NCBI GenBank assembly: GCA_001566295.1
Contig: KQ964257.1
Span: forward strand, 186,001 to 250,000
Origin: Microdochium bolleyi
Lineage: Eukaryota > Ascomycota > Sordariomycetes > Xylariales > Microdochiaceae
Reading direction: 5' to 3'
DNA: 64,000 nucleotides
The notes under the pieces were generated by a model that was not told the origin of the DNA, searched no databases, and saw nothing but the letters and a program-made list of their open reading frames with translations. Numbering within the stretch: the stretch's first letter is position 1; each line of letters opens with the position of its first letter. Shown piece by piece: positions 45,080 to 56,379 of this stretch. Made by a program: the position numbers and the translations under genes.

Positions 45080-45894
45080 GACATGTCTGGTCTGGCGCAA
45101 GACCCCTGGTGTATCTTGGGAGAACTCGGCCACGGAAGATGAACAAGGTGGAACGCGACAGGCCGGCCGTCCGTTTGCGCGAGACGTCACTCGTGCGCGA
45201 CTGCGGCCCCACTCCCACTGCTGACGATGCTGGTGATTACATAATCCTCTCAACATGTGAACATGGCGACGGAACAATCCATTTATGCCTGTCGTCCCAG
45301 AGCTGCACCTGTGATCATGGTTGCAGTCACTTCGGCTGAAGCAACAGGGTTGGGATCAATCCGGCGTCGGCTGTCACAACACCAATGGTAGCCCATCCAT
45401 TCCGACGTTGATATACCGACGCTCAACGTGTATCCGGGTTGCGCTCACATCAGAGCCGAGAAACATGGCAGGGGCAGGGACTTTGGATGCTTTTATGTTG
45501 CCAGACACGGGAGAGAAGCAAGCCAGTGCATGCCCCTCGCGTTCTTGGAGGACGTCATCCCGCCAGAGGCTCAGAGCTCTTCCTGCAAGCCCATGCATAA
45601 TCGTTGTCTCGCAGCAAATGAAACTGCCGCGCACTCCCTTGGCTGCCAGCCACATGCTTGCATGCTGCTGCCCCTCATCTCACCCTTTTGACTGCAGGCA
45701 TCCATACGCTTAGCTTTATCTGCGGGCGCTTCTATCCGAGCCTCCCGCCTTTACTTGTAGCTTCTTATCGCGAGCACACCTCTGCTTTCCAGCCCGCGTC
45801 CTGCACACTCTGTATTCCTTGATAGTATATCCGCAGCTCCGCGGTGCAACTTCAGATCCCACCCCAACAGAACAGTCTCGGACGTGCCACAGCC
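45080..45894. promoter_or_regulatory. Divergent promoter of FEX and uracil phosphoribosyltransferase genes
   Basis: 815 nt with no gene. No clear TATA element was seen; the region is mixed in composition. Confidence 0.4.
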
Positions 45895-46825
45895 ATGACT
45901 CTCCCGCCCAACGTGCACGTCTCAATCCACCCGTGCGTCCTGACCAAGCTGAGCCGCCTGCGCTCGCAGAGCACCTCGGCGCGCGAGTGCAAGGCCCTCG
46001 TCCACGACATTGCCACCATCATTGCCTGCGAGGCGTTCGCCACGTCGCTGACTGCCGCTGACGGGCCCACGGTGAGCCCTGATCATGTCCACCTGCCTCT
46101 AGTCGAAGCCCTCCAGTCGACCACTCCAAACCATGAAGTCGAAGTGAAGACTTGATGTGGTGCTTACGAGCCGCCCACAGCCCGCCCGCATGCCCTCGTT
46201 TCCCCCTACTAACTGGAACTGCCTTGACATGACAGGATACAACGCCCATGGGCTTCGAGTACACAACAACTACAGTCAATCCCCGGAGTATATCTCTGGT
46301 GCCTATCCTCCGGTCCGGTCTGGGAATGGTTGAAGGTATAAACATCAACTTCTTATATACCCTGCTAAAACAGCTTCCACTAACAACATCCCCACAGCCG
46401 TCCAGCAACTCCTCCCCGACTCCGTCCCCGTGCACCACCTCGGCCTGTACCGGGACCCCAGCACCCTCTCCTCCGTCGAGTACTACAACAACCTCCCCAA
46501 CCACCTGACCTCGTCCCCCTCGGCCTCGGCGGCCGGCGCCGGCGCCGACGGGCCCTCGGAGCTCGCCATCATCGTGGACCCGGTCATCGCCACGGGCGGG
46601 ACCTGCGCGGCGGCGATCCAGACGCTGCGCGAGTGGGGCGTGCGGCGCATCGTCGTGCTCAGCGTCGTCGCGGCCGCCGAGGGCCTCCGCAGGGCCGCGC
46701 AGCAGTGGGGCGAGGCCACGCAGTTCTACGTCGCCGGCGTCGACGCCGAGATCACGGAGAAGGGCATGCTGAAGCCCGGGGTGGGCGATGTCGGGGATCG
46801 GCTGTTCCTGACTATTGGCAAGTGA
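45895..46825 (+). CDS. Uracil phosphoribosyltransferase
   Basis: Exons 45895-46071, 46236-46335 and 46398-46825 give 234 residues. Intron 1 (164 nt) has a TACTAAC branch point near 46207. The PRPP-binding loop is VDPVIATGGTCAAAI (Asp153 onward), and SLVPILRSGLGMVE is the second family motif (exon 2). The C-terminal GVDAEITEKG and PGVGDVGDRL segments complete the uracil site. It converts uracil plus PRPP to UMP in the pyrimidine salvage pathway, in the cytosol. An Ala/Ser/Gly-rich loop of about 15 residues (SPSASAAGAGADGPS) just before the PRPP loop looks like an insertion relative to compact homologues. Confidence 0.92.
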
Positions 46826-47115
46826 GCGGAGATCTGTTGTGATCGTGCCGCGAGGGGTGTGTTCGTATGGGTAAGAGGCACTAAGGAGAGCATTGAATGT
46901 GACTCCCGCGGATACGGTGCCGTGAATCAGGGGCGGCGGAAAGTTTTCAACAAATAAACGCCTTACGGTGTGATCATGCCACGACATAGTGCCGAGCCAA
47001 TACTCCATACAGTGCAACGAGACTACCTCGACTCATCTAAGGGATTTAGGTAGAAGCTGTCCATTAGGGAACTTGTCTAGTAACGGCGAATTATCTTGCG
47101 AACATCTCAGCGTGC

Positions 47116-48018
47116 TCAAATCACCAGCCTAAACTTGAGCTTGTTCTCCTCAACAATCTCCTCCTTCCTCGCCTCGAGATCCTTGACATCCCACTGCGCG
47201 TTCACGAACCGCGCCTGCATCCACTCCCGCCTCTCGCGCGCGAACCACGTCATCCAGTGCGCAGGCAGCTCGACCGTGTCGGTGAGCCACTGGAGGTGCG
47301 ACTCGGGCAGGCGGTTGCCCATGTCGGTCTTGATGGCGCCCGGGTGCGCCGCGACGACGATGAGCCCCTGGTCCGCGTACTCGGCCGCGATGTGCTCCGT
47401 GAGGCGGCACACGGCGAACTTGGTCGTCTGGTACCCGCTGCCGCCCTCGCTGATGGCGACGGCGCCCATGCTCGAGACGTTGAGGATCGTCTTGAGTGAG
47501 CTCGACTTGAGCACCAGCGGAACAAAGTACCGGCTGAAGAGGTACACGCCCTTGATATTGACCTCCCAGTTCTTCCACCACTCGGCCGTGTCCGTCTCGG
47601 CGAATGGCTTGTCCCACGGCGAGAGGTAGCCCGCGTTGTTGACCAGCAGGTCCACGGCGCCGAACGCGTCGCCGACCTGCTGCGCGAACCGCGCGACGTC
47701 CGGGTCCGACGCGACGTCCAGGCTCGCGCTGATCACCGTGGGCTCGGCCGCGCGGCCCGCATCCCGGGCGGCGGCCTTGACGGCGGCGACGAGCTCGGAG
47801 AGGTCCGAGCGCGCGGTGAGGGCAATATTGCTGGCGCCGGCCTGCGCGAAGGCGATGGCCGCGGCGCGGCCGACGCCCCTGGAGGCACCGGTGATGACGA
47901 CGGTCTTGCCCGAGAGGTCGGCCTTCAGTGGGTCGATGTCGGGATATGTGTCGGTGTGCGTGTTCTTGATGAAGCCGACGGTGGGCCAGAGGTTGCTCTC
48001 GCGGATGGCGGCAGACAT
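47116..48018 (-). CDS. Short-chain dehydrogenase/reductase
   Basis: A single exon of 300 residues from the ATG at 48018. It has the glycine-rich motif TGASRGVG at 43-50, NNAGYLSP, catalytic Ser near 182-183 (NVSSMGA) and Tyr196-x3-Lys200 in GYQTTK. A 35-residue N-terminal extension (NLWPTVGFIKNTHTD) is typical of fungal members annotated as alcohol dehydrogenase/peroxisomal SDR, but the C-terminus (RLVI) shows no classic PTS1. Substrate unknown. It is convergent with the uracil phosphoribosyltransferase gene. Confidence 0.88.
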   Translation of the reverse strand: MSAAIRESNLWPTVGFIKNTHTDTYPDIDPLKADLSGKTVVITGASRGVGRAAAIAFAQAGASNIALTARSDLSELVAAVKAAARDAGRAAEPTVISASLDVASDPDVARFAQQVGDAFGAVDLLVNNAGYLSPWDKPFAETDTAEWWKNWEVNIKGVYLFSRYFVPLVLKSSSLKTILNVSSMGAVAISEGGSGYQTTKFAVCRLTEHIAAEYADQGLIVVAAHPGAIKTDMGNRLPESHLQWLTDTVELPAHWMTWFARERREWMQARFVNAQWDVKDLEARKEEIVEENKLKFRLVI

Positions 48019-49325
48019 GGTTCTTTGAGGATTGTGAGGAGTGAATGATACTGGGTATTGATACGAGAAGACGGGATAACCTGAGTGACAGCGACGGAAG
48101 TGGCAGAAAGCTGCGAGTTGTGGCTTTATAGCCAGGCTCACGCGTCTTCCAAGGTTCCTACGCTTAGGAAGAGCCGCGGCGGCAACAGCAGAAGCGAGCC
48201 CCTTCCCCTGTCGTGACCACGTAACTGCCTGGTCGTTCTGGGGCTCTCGGCCACTTCTGGGAGCAACAAGTCAAGTCGTCGAGGTCATGTCTCCACCAAC
48301 ATTGCGACTTGAAAGACGGGCTGGAAGTGATTTGCTGGAATCCCCGACGGGAACCCCACCAGTTGCCCGCAGCAGCACGGCAGGGTCCGCAAAAGTCGCC
48401 GCTTGACGACCGTCACGATGCGCGGACTTAAGGACTTAAGTTCCCGGGATTAACGCTTTCGTGCAGCGCACAGCCATTTGGCTGGGGGACGAGGAGCAGA
48501 CCAGGCAGGAAGTCTCTCGGGTGGTTTCAGCATGTCAGCCCTAAAAGACAGGGAATGCACATGTCGCCAATTCCCGGCCCGTGTGCATATCCCCGCGTGC
48601 TGCAGTAGTCGTTCTCCACCTACCGCTCCTATGTCCGTGGACCGTAACGATCGTGACCGAGCAGCCAGTCTCTAGCGCATGTCACAGAGAGGCCTCTCGA
48701 GGTCGGATGACTAGCATGAGTAATCTAGGAATGCAACTGGTGAGATGGAGCAGGACCTACGTGCAGAATACAAACTAACCTCGAGCAACGAGCTGCAGAA
48801 CCCCTTCGAGCTTGACCATACAAAATGAACAAACGTGACACCCTCCCACCCAAGCCTAGGAAAACGCTGAGTAATGGAGCTGGTGTAATGATGTGTGCCG
48901 GCACTTTATGGCTCCAAGCCTGATGTACGTTTTCACGTGGGTCTGTCCACGCTACGGTTTACATGTGATTGCAGAAGACTGACAAACTGGCTATGGGCAC
49001 AGGAGCTGAGCCAGTCAGATTTAAGTCCGACATTTTCGACTTGACCAGTTGGCCTTCAAGTAGCCTGGCCGAGTAGGCAGCATTTTGGACATGGGCAGGT
49101 TGATGAAAGACGACCGATATAGCCCAACTAGGGAGGGATACAGTCCCCAGCTAGGGCCATCCTGGCTGTCTTGACTGCTGTGAAAGCGTGTGCCAACAGA
49201 ATCCCTAAGGATGCACGCGTATGAGATTCAAGCAAAGCGTAGAGCAACAGGCGGGTGTACATCAAAGTGTCTGTAACACGCGTCATGGGAGAATGCTCAA
49301 TCGAGAAAGCCATATTCAGGGTTCA
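48019..49325. other. Intergenic region between SDR and haloacid-dehalogenase-like genes
   Basis: About 1.3 kb: SDR promoter on the left, 3' flank of the dehalogenase-like gene on the right. No gene is supported. Confidence 0.4.
48125..48130 (-). promoter_or_regulatory. TATA box of the SDR gene
   Basis: TATAAA on the minus strand, 107 nt upstream of the ATG at 48018. The spacing is consistent with a core promoter. Confidence 0.5.
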
Positions 49326-50072
49326 CTACTTGATCTCCTTCATCTTCTGCAGCAGCTCTACCATGCTCCCAGCATACAGGTCAAACTCGCCAAACAACTC
49401 AGTCGCCGGATCATGCTCCTCAAAGTCCAGATAGGCCGTCTTGAATCCCGCCGCCCGCGCAGCGATCAAATCCCACGCATGCGCTGCCACGAACCACCTC
49501 TGGTCGCCATCGGCCCCGCCACGGCTGTGGCCCTGGTTGTCGAGATGCTCCTGCGCCCGCTGGTACACCTTGACATCCGGCTTCGCGACCTTCAGGTCGT
49601 CGCAGGACAGCAGGTGGGCCCGGTCCAGGTCGATATTCGCGGCGCGGTAGTAGCCGAGCGACGTCTCCACGCCGCCGTTGGTCACGGCGTACACGTCCCA
49701 GCCGGCGTCCCGCAGACCGTCAAAGCACTCCTTCAGTCCTCCGCGGGGGGGCATGCTGCTCTTGAACGCGGTCATGATGGCCTGCACGTCCTCGTCGCTC
49801 ACAGCTTGCGCGGCATCGCCGTCCCCCTCCGCAACGATCAGGCACGCACGGCGCAGCGTCAGCCGCAGGACCTCCGCGATCGGCTTGTAGGATCCCGCGA
49901 GCGATATGTACGTGAAATCGCGCTGGGCGGCGTAGAACCAGGAGAAGAACAGCGTCGTCGGGTCTCTCTTCGCGGTGGGGAACTTGTCTCCTAGGCGGTC
50001 GTGAATGGCGGCGATGGGGCCGGCGAAGTCGAAGCACGTGCCTATCACGTCGAAGCAGGCTGATGGCGGCAT
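49326..50072 (-). CDS. Haloacid-dehalogenase-type hydrolase (type II-like)
   Basis: A single exon of 248 residues from the ATG at 50072; an upstream TTG is not used. Nucleophile Asp8 lies in CFDVIGTCFDF, motif II is VYAVTNGG, motif III Lys is in DLKVAKPD, and the fourth motif is WFVAAHAWDLIAARAAGF. The arrangement and the Asp-x5-Phe start match (S)-2-haloacid dehalogenases of the HAD superfamily, which hydrolyse 2-halocarboxylates; many fungal members are of unproven activity. Cytosolic. It diverges from a cytochrome P450 gene about 1.2 kb away. Confidence 0.85.
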   Translation of the reverse strand: MPPSACFDVIGTCFDFAGPIAAIHDRLGDKFPTAKRDPTTLFFSWFYAAQRDFTYISLAGSYKPIAEVLRLTLRRACLIVAEGDGDAAQAVSDEDVQAIMTAFKSSMPPRGGLKECFDGLRDAGWDVYAVTNGGVETSLGYYRAANIDLDRAHLLSCDDLKVAKPDVKVYQRAQEHLDNQGHSRGGADGDQRWFVAAHAWDLIAARAAGFKTAYLDFEEHDPATELFGEFDLYAGSMVELLQKMKEIK

Positions 50073-51266
50073 CTTATCGGTGGTTTCTAGTGATTCGGTC
50101 TGCAGAGTCGAGGTCGGCAGCGGCAACAATGCTGTGGTTGCTGAAGGCGGGAGATGTTGAGGTGGTCGTGCAGCGATTGGCTTTTGATGACGTCAGTACG
50201 ATCCAGACACACTGAGATGTTAACCTCGGAAGGTTGGATTTTGGGGAACTACGCTATCGGACGAATGGACGACCTGTCCATCTCTGAAACTCGGATTCAT
50301 CGACTTTTAACACCATTGCTCTCCCTGGCCGGAATATTTCTGGGATTTGGGGATGCACGACCCTTATTTGAAAGTCACCTAGGAAAACAAGAGGGAGAGA
50401 TTGCACTCCACGTGGTCGCCCTTTGCAGATCCTGATACGCGTAGTCAGCGCTCCAACTTGCTCAAGTCCAAACGTCGCAGGCATCCATCACGGCTATAGT
50501 CAACAGATTTGCAGAATAATATACACACGGTTATGCATGACCCTGCTTAAGGTGCTGACAACCCCCCGGGATCAAATTGCAACTGAAGCCAATAAGAAGC
50601 GAGACATCTGTCTGCACGTCACGGCAACGAGGGCACGCACGCAGTCTGATCCTGAGTGCTGCCTACCCGCCTACTGTTGTCAGTTTGTTCATCACAGCAG
50701 AGTGACGATTGCAGTTATCTCTCGGAGCATCAGTGCAAACACGTGCTGTGGGCTGCCGCACCCACAGTGAAGCAGTCTCGCCGTCATTGCAGCCGTTCGA
50801 AAAGGGGGAAACAACGCGAACCAATCGCCCGGGGCGCCGTCCCGAGCTAGCATATACGAATACGCCAGGCTAATGACTAGCGGCAACTATCCCAGCAATG
50901 AGATCGTGAGCCCTGATGGAGGTAAGCGGAGAATCACGCCGCTCGGCACAAGTTCCCCCACCTTCAGGGGTCGCTCAGACACCGTATGGGGCGTACTAGA
51001 TACGAAGCCGAGCATCCCCGTTGCTTGGCTGCGGGACCAGACCCTTCTGCGTTTTCTAATGGCCCCATATAGTCTCCGTGCTCTCTTTTTACTTCTTTGT
51101 TTCTTATGTGGTGGCGCACTTAGACATCAGCCCAGTTTCGTGAACCCCAGCTTTGCGCCTCCGAGTCTCTGATCCATCAGGACTGTTGCAGAAAGGACAA
51201 CCACTATCGGAAACTGACGTCGAGTCCTCCTGGTCTCGCGGCATTGTCACTTCATTGGTTCTCGTC
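50073..51266. promoter_or_regulatory. Divergent region of dehalogenase-like and P450 genes
   Basis: About 1.2 kb with no supported gene. A frame at 50873-51172 with a hydrophobic stretch was examined; it has no intron link to the P450. An unseen 5' exon of the P450 cannot be excluded. Confidence 0.35.
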
Positions 51267-53033
51267 ATGGTCCTAACCATGCCCAGCTTCGGCGTGACGG
51301 CGCTGCTTGCTGCCGTATCGGTGAGAGCCGGTCCAACTCGTCACGAAACCAGTCAAGGATCAGAGCTAACGCGGACTAGATCAACGTCTACCTGGCGGCC
51401 AACGTGGTCTACAATCTTTGGTTGCACCCGCTGAGCCGCTTCCCCGGCCCGCTGTACATGCGGGCCACGAGAATCGGACACATCTTCCACTCGCTCCGCG
51501 GCACCCTCCCGTTCGACATGCTCAAGCTGCATGAGCAGTACGGCGACGTCGTCCGCATCGCGCCTAACGAGCTCGCCTTCGCCACGGTCTCCTCGTGGCA
51601 GGATATCCAAGGCCATCGCACCAAAGGCCAGCCCAACTTCCCCAAGTCCAACTGGTTCTACAGGGCGATCCCGGATCGCCCGGTGGACATCATCAGCGCG
51701 GACCGCGAGGAGCACGCCATGCTGCGCCGCACGCTGGCTAACGGCTTCAGCGACAAGGGCATGCGGGAGCAGCAGCCCCTCATCACAAAGTACATCGACC
51801 TCCTCATCCAGCGGCTCCACGAGAACTGCGAGGACGGGCAGGCGGAGCTCGACGTGGCCGCGTGGTACAACTGGACCACTTTCGACGTCATCGGGGATCT
51901 CGCTTTCGGCGAGCCGTTCGGCTGCCTCGAGAACTCGACGACCCATCCCTGGATCCAGATGATCTTTGGCATGACTCGTGTTGGCGCGGCTATACAGGCC
52001 ATGGGAATCGTCCCGAATCTGCGGAACTTCCTACTCAGAATGATGCCGATGGCGATGCGCAGAGAAGCCCTGAAGCACGAGGAGATGGCAGCGGCCAAGA
52101 TGAAACGCCGGATGGCGGTGGGCAACGAGCGGCCGGATCTGATCAACGGACTCATCGCGCGCAAAGACGAATGGGTAAGCGTAGCTGAGTATGCAACCAA
52201 GGGACATCCGTGCTGATCAAGTGTTGCGGAGGATAGGGCATCACAGAGGCGAAGCTGGCGACCAATGCCGGCATCCTCATCATCGCAGGCAGCGAGACGA
52301 CCGCGACTCTCCTGGCCGGTGTCACCTACTACCTCATGAAAGACCCCATCGCCTTGGCGAAGGTGACGGATGAGGTCCGCTCTCTCTTCAAGTCCGAGGA
52401 CGACATAAACTTCACCAGTGTCAGCGATTTGCCGTACATGCTCGCGTGCTTGAACGAGGCCTTGAGGTGTTATCCTCCTGTCGCGGTCGGGCTGCCACGA
52501 GATGTGCCGTATGGAGGCGCTACGATTAGCGACACGTTTGTGCCGGGCGGAGTAAGTCGTGACTCATTCCAAAGCACCCCGTGGTTGTGGAACGAATTTT
52601 GGGCGTGGCTGACAACCTGACCAGACCATCGTATCCGTCCACCACTGGGCCATGTACCACAACAAAAAGTACTTCAGGAAGCCATTCGAGTACAAGCCCG
52701 AACGTTTCCTCGGCGCCGAAGAATTTGCCGACGACGTCAAGGAGGTCCTGCAGCCATTCCACGTCGGACCTCGCAACTGCATCGGGAGAAAGTGAGTTAT
52801 CCTGTCTTCGATTGAGTGTTACAAAAGCAGCCTGATAGATCTCGGGAAACTCGACTGACAGCGTACCATCGTCCAGCCTTGCCTACGTCGAGATGCGCAC
52901 GATTCTCGCCCGAGTGTTGTTTAACTTTGACCTCAAGATGTCGGACCGCAGCGAGGGGTGGCTCAAGCAGAAGAACTTCAACTTGTGGGAGAAGCCTCCG
53001 CTGTACGCGTACTTGTCGCCAAGGAAGGGCTAA
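51267..53033 (+). CDS. Cytochrome P450 monooxygenase
   Basis: Five exons, 51267-51320, 51380-52174, 52237-52551, 52625-52791 and 52877-53033, give 495 residues. The N-terminal membrane anchor runs about 1-35, followed by the hinge WLHPLSRFPGP. Diagnostic motifs: I-helix AGSETT at 300-305, ExxR in NEALR (Glu357, Arg360), PERF, and the haem loop FHVGPRNCIG with ligand Cys440. Sequence style resembles fungal CYP65-type enzymes such as trichothecene C-15 hydroxylases, which act in secondary metabolism or detoxification; no polyketide or terpene synthase is in this window, so a biosynthetic cluster is not shown. The start is the weakest point; a longer N-terminus is possible. Confidence 0.9.
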
Positions 53034-55035
53034 AAGCGAGTGCACATGGATAATTGCTGTAAGGCCATGGCGATGTCGACAGATTATCCTAGGGGCGGGC
53101 ATGGATTTACACCACTACGGTATAGTCAAAGCGAGGACATAAATTCACACCAGTATAATGTAAGCAGCCGCGGAGCGGCGCTTTCGCGACAGTCTCCCTT
53201 TAAAAGCTACTTACAGTGGAACATTTCTTTGCCGGCTGGTGCACAAACCGTAAGCAAGACGACTGGCAGGGAGATGTATACTGATACACTTATGGAATGC
53301 TCGCAAATTCTAACAAACGACAGTAACAAGAACTCAACACGGCCCCATCTTTATCCGGCATTTACAATATGCTACACGTACCAAGAGTCTAAAGATAGAG
53401 CTGATACGTTATTTTGCGGGTGCATAGGACGAAAAACCCTGCAGAACTGTGCGCTTAGGGCCGCTGTGAAGTGTAGGGTAGTGCTGGCTCCCCCGTCAGA
53501 GGTATGAATGTCGTAGTGGGTGACGAACGTTACCTCCATTACTGCTCCTAGCGTTACAGAGCTTGGAAGTGTGAGTTTTCGCCCTGTTTGTGTTGTGACT
53601 TTGGTCTCTTGAAGCAATAAGCTGCCAGCGACATGTCTGCACTCGTTGAAGATATGGAAGACTTGGGCGAACTCAGAGTCTTACGAAGTCGAACAGAAAA
53701 CCTGCGACAGGATTTGACCGCAAGCGTACGGTCTTCGCAGCTCTACAACTCAGGAATATTATGTTCTAATGGTGTGAGAGCATTTCAGTCAGACCTTCGG
53801 ACCGTTGAGACAGGTTCCGGTTTTGAATATAGCGATACTAACTATCCTGTAGACAAGACTTTATGACAGTTTAGCTTTCCTTGTCGAAGCTAGACATCCT
53901 GTATGTCACGATTGCGCAGCTCTCTTAAGCTAGTGAACGTGACGTCCATTCTTGTCGGCGGGCTCTCACCTACCACCTCACGATGTGATGTAACCACCAG
54001 AGCTTCCGGGTAACAACGAGAGCTCCGCCACACGCCTGTAAGATCTGCTCAAGGTGCTCTCATGAAGAGTTCGCATGGACTCGAGCTCCAAGTTAGGCTT
54101 CGTTTGACCGTATAAAAGTACCCGAATTGCTAGACTTATACAAGACCATTACAAGTCGCAGTCGGTGGAGGGTTAGTTTTGTCGAGATCACTAAGTCGTT
54201 CTTCATATTCTCACGTACATGCTCTGCACTCAATGTCGGCGTTCACTTGATTGTATTCATTCACCCTGGCCCGCGTCCAATATACTCCTCCGATTCTGCC
54301 AAGGACAGCTGTCGGAAAGTAGAGGCGCACCAGGGGTCTGAATAGTGCAGCCTGATGTCCGTCCCACGGCATGGTGTGATACACGGCACATGACCAACAC
54401 ATTGCAGCAGTCATCATTGGCAGGGCTGCTGCATAACTCCGACACTCAAGGCAACCATTGCCACCACACCCGGAGCGGGGTAGTTTCGTCCTCACCAAGT
54501 CTTAACCAATTGTGACGAGACATTTAACACGCATCCCGCTGCTTTTCAAGTCTGGGGTTACACAAGATCCGAGATGGTCTCAGACTCTGCTTTGGGGCCT
54601 CGGGCCGTGGCGCGGTGGCTTCGGCCAATGTGTGGTAGCTATGAGCCTTTTGACCGAACCAGGACCGCACTCTGAAAGCTCCGTCCGCACCCATCTACCA
54701 TGCAGGCTCTGAGAATGGGTAGTGTGAGGCAGGTCATGTGGTCGCAATGGAAGGCTACGATAGACAACCTCTTTGCCTTTTGGCTGATACGGCCTTGCGT
54801 GGATCTAGGCTTCTGTACAACAGGGCCAATGGTCTAAGAATGCAGGACTCGCACATCGTCGCACGCAGTAATTGCATTCTTTCAGCAACCCTGAAAGCGG
54901 CTCGGTGTGATCACTCAGAGAGTCACAAGGTCCCAGGAAGTATTTGAGACGTTGTGCGACTTGGTGAAACCTGGTCACCCGTTCACGCTCCGACACAGTA
55001 CTCCGGCATCCTGTTTGTGTCCGCCGGCGTGCAAC
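53034..55035. other. Gene-free region with AT-rich island
   Basis: About 2 kb. Roughly 53040-54200 is AT-rich, with short frames on both strands that look like decayed sequence rather than genes. 54200-55035 is the promoter of the next gene. Confidence 0.45.
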
Positions 55036-56379
55036 ATGGGCAAGGATTCCCGATCATACGCGTCGACCTCCTCCGCCAAAGGCAAAGGGAAGCAGCGGGA
55101 AGGTGATGAGCCTGGGAAATACCGTCCTCAGAGGGGCCATGACCGGCTCCATGCTGGGTCGTCATCAGCGAGAGCGCTTTGCGTGAGTACTTCGCATTCG
55201 AGATCCAACTTATTGACCATTCTGACAAGCATATCAAAGGGTCATCCGCGGTGCGGTGGTGGCGGTCAAGGGTGCTTCAGGTCAACAGCAGAGGCTGTGG
55301 TCGCTTTAGGGCTTCATGTGCAGCCCAGCCCAGAGCCGGACATCAGAGATCCGGCGTACGGAGAGTGGCTGGACGGGTACGAGAATCACTGGCGAGACGC
55401 GACATGTCCTTGTCGCCAAGGCTTCTTCTGTCGTACTCATGGTCGGTGGATTGCCGGTGCCTGGCTGAAAAGTGATATATTCAGAGACCTAGATCGACAG
55501 GGGGATTCTCAGTGCGATGTTCTGGGCATGCATGGGCCCCGCGACATTTCGCCCTCGCCAATCTCCGGAAAGCAGTCCTCGTCGAGTTCTCGACATAAGG
55601 GAAAGCATGTCACTAGAAGCGAGAGGTTTTCCTCGTCACAAAGTCATGGGTTATCAGCGCACGATTCGCATCAGCCGGGTACCGGGAATTATTCACCTCA
55701 CACCATGATTGGTGATACAGCGATCGGCTATCACTCATATACACTACCTGATGATTCAGATACGTACACACACCAGGATCTGGAGAGGGACACAACCGAT
55801 AGCCCAGTATACCCGGGCACGGCGTACTCAGTGCATCCGCGGGACTCATCTTATGAAGGACACCAATCAGGTCGGGATTCTTGGACAATACCGGCCAGTG
55901 TGCAGGATGCAGAGTCTAGCAGGTCACGGCAATGGCCGGACACCACTTACGCGGACTACGATACGGAACCATCAGATTCAGCGCCAATCGATGTTGGCAA
56001 CATACACGATCATCGAGTTCACCACCAAATATCATCACAATGGCCCAGGCATAGACAGTCACGCCATGAAACCGCAGACGATGATGACCTCCCGTATTCA
56101 AGCCATCAGGATGACTCGCTAGACCTGATGGTCGGGAACCTTGCTATTACGGATGCTGGTGACCCGACATACGCCGGAGAAGGTCAGTATGGGTATGCAA
56201 CAATGTCCACTACAACTGGAACGCGCGATCGGCGATCACGCCACTCAGCAAATCGAGACTCCAGTCACGTCTATCAGGAAGTTTCGCCGCACCTCAGTGG
56301 ATCGTATGGGGATAGCTCGGGCTATCCCGATGACGCGTATCCTGTAGACACAACGCGCCCTGGTAGAAGAAGGCATTAA
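55036..56379 (+). CDS. Disordered protein with Cys-rich core, unknown function
   Basis: Open from the ATG at 55036 to a stop at 56379. A 57-nt segment (55183-55239) has a GT donor, a ttctgac branch site and an AG acceptor and is a multiple of three; with it removed the protein has 428 residues. The N-terminus is basic and Ser/Lys/Gly-rich. Residues about 50-150 form a compact region with ATCPCRQGFFCRTHGRW and nearby cysteines, possibly metal-binding. The remaining 270 residues are a low-complexity Ser/Asp/Tyr/His-rich tail (YSSHQDD, HPRDSSYEGHQ) typical of disorder. No family is recognised. It lies immediately before the NACHT-TPR gene on the same strand, about 560 nt apart. Confidence 0.65.
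   Translation: MGKDSRSYASTSSAKGKGKQREGDEPGKYRPQRGHDRLHAGSSSARALCVSTSHSRSNLLTILTSISKGHPRCGGGGQGCFRSTAEAVVALGLHVQPSPEPDIRDPAYGEWLDGYENHWRDATCPCRQGFFCRTHGRWIAGAWLKSDIFRDLDRQGDSQCDVLGMHGPRDISPSPISGKQSSSSSRHKGKHVTRSERFSSSQSHGLSAHDSHQPGTGNYSPHTMIGDTAIGYHSYTLPDDSDTYTHQDLERDTTDSPVYPGTAYSVHPRDSSYEGHQSGRDSWTIPASVQDAESSRSRQWPDTTYADYDTEPSDSAPIDVGNIHDHRVHHQISSQWPRHRQSRHETADDDDLPYSSHQDDSLDLMVGNLAITDAGDPTYAGEGQYGYATMSTTTGTRDRRSRHSANRDSSHVYQEVSPHLSGSYGDSSGYPDDAYPVDTTRPGRRRH

Noticed and set aside
46019..47017. 332-codon minus-strand frame
   Set aside because: Antisense to the uracil phosphoribosyltransferase gene, whose motifs and introns are convincing.
49221..49994. 257-codon plus-strand frame
   Set aside because: Antisense to the HAD gene; the HAD motifs settle the strand.
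50873..51172. Possible secreted or membrane small protein before the P450
   Set aside because: Only one hydrophobic stretch, no known motif and no splice link to the P450.
53039..53507. 155-codon plus-strand frame after the P450
   Set aside because: It lies in AT-rich decayed sequence and shows no domain.
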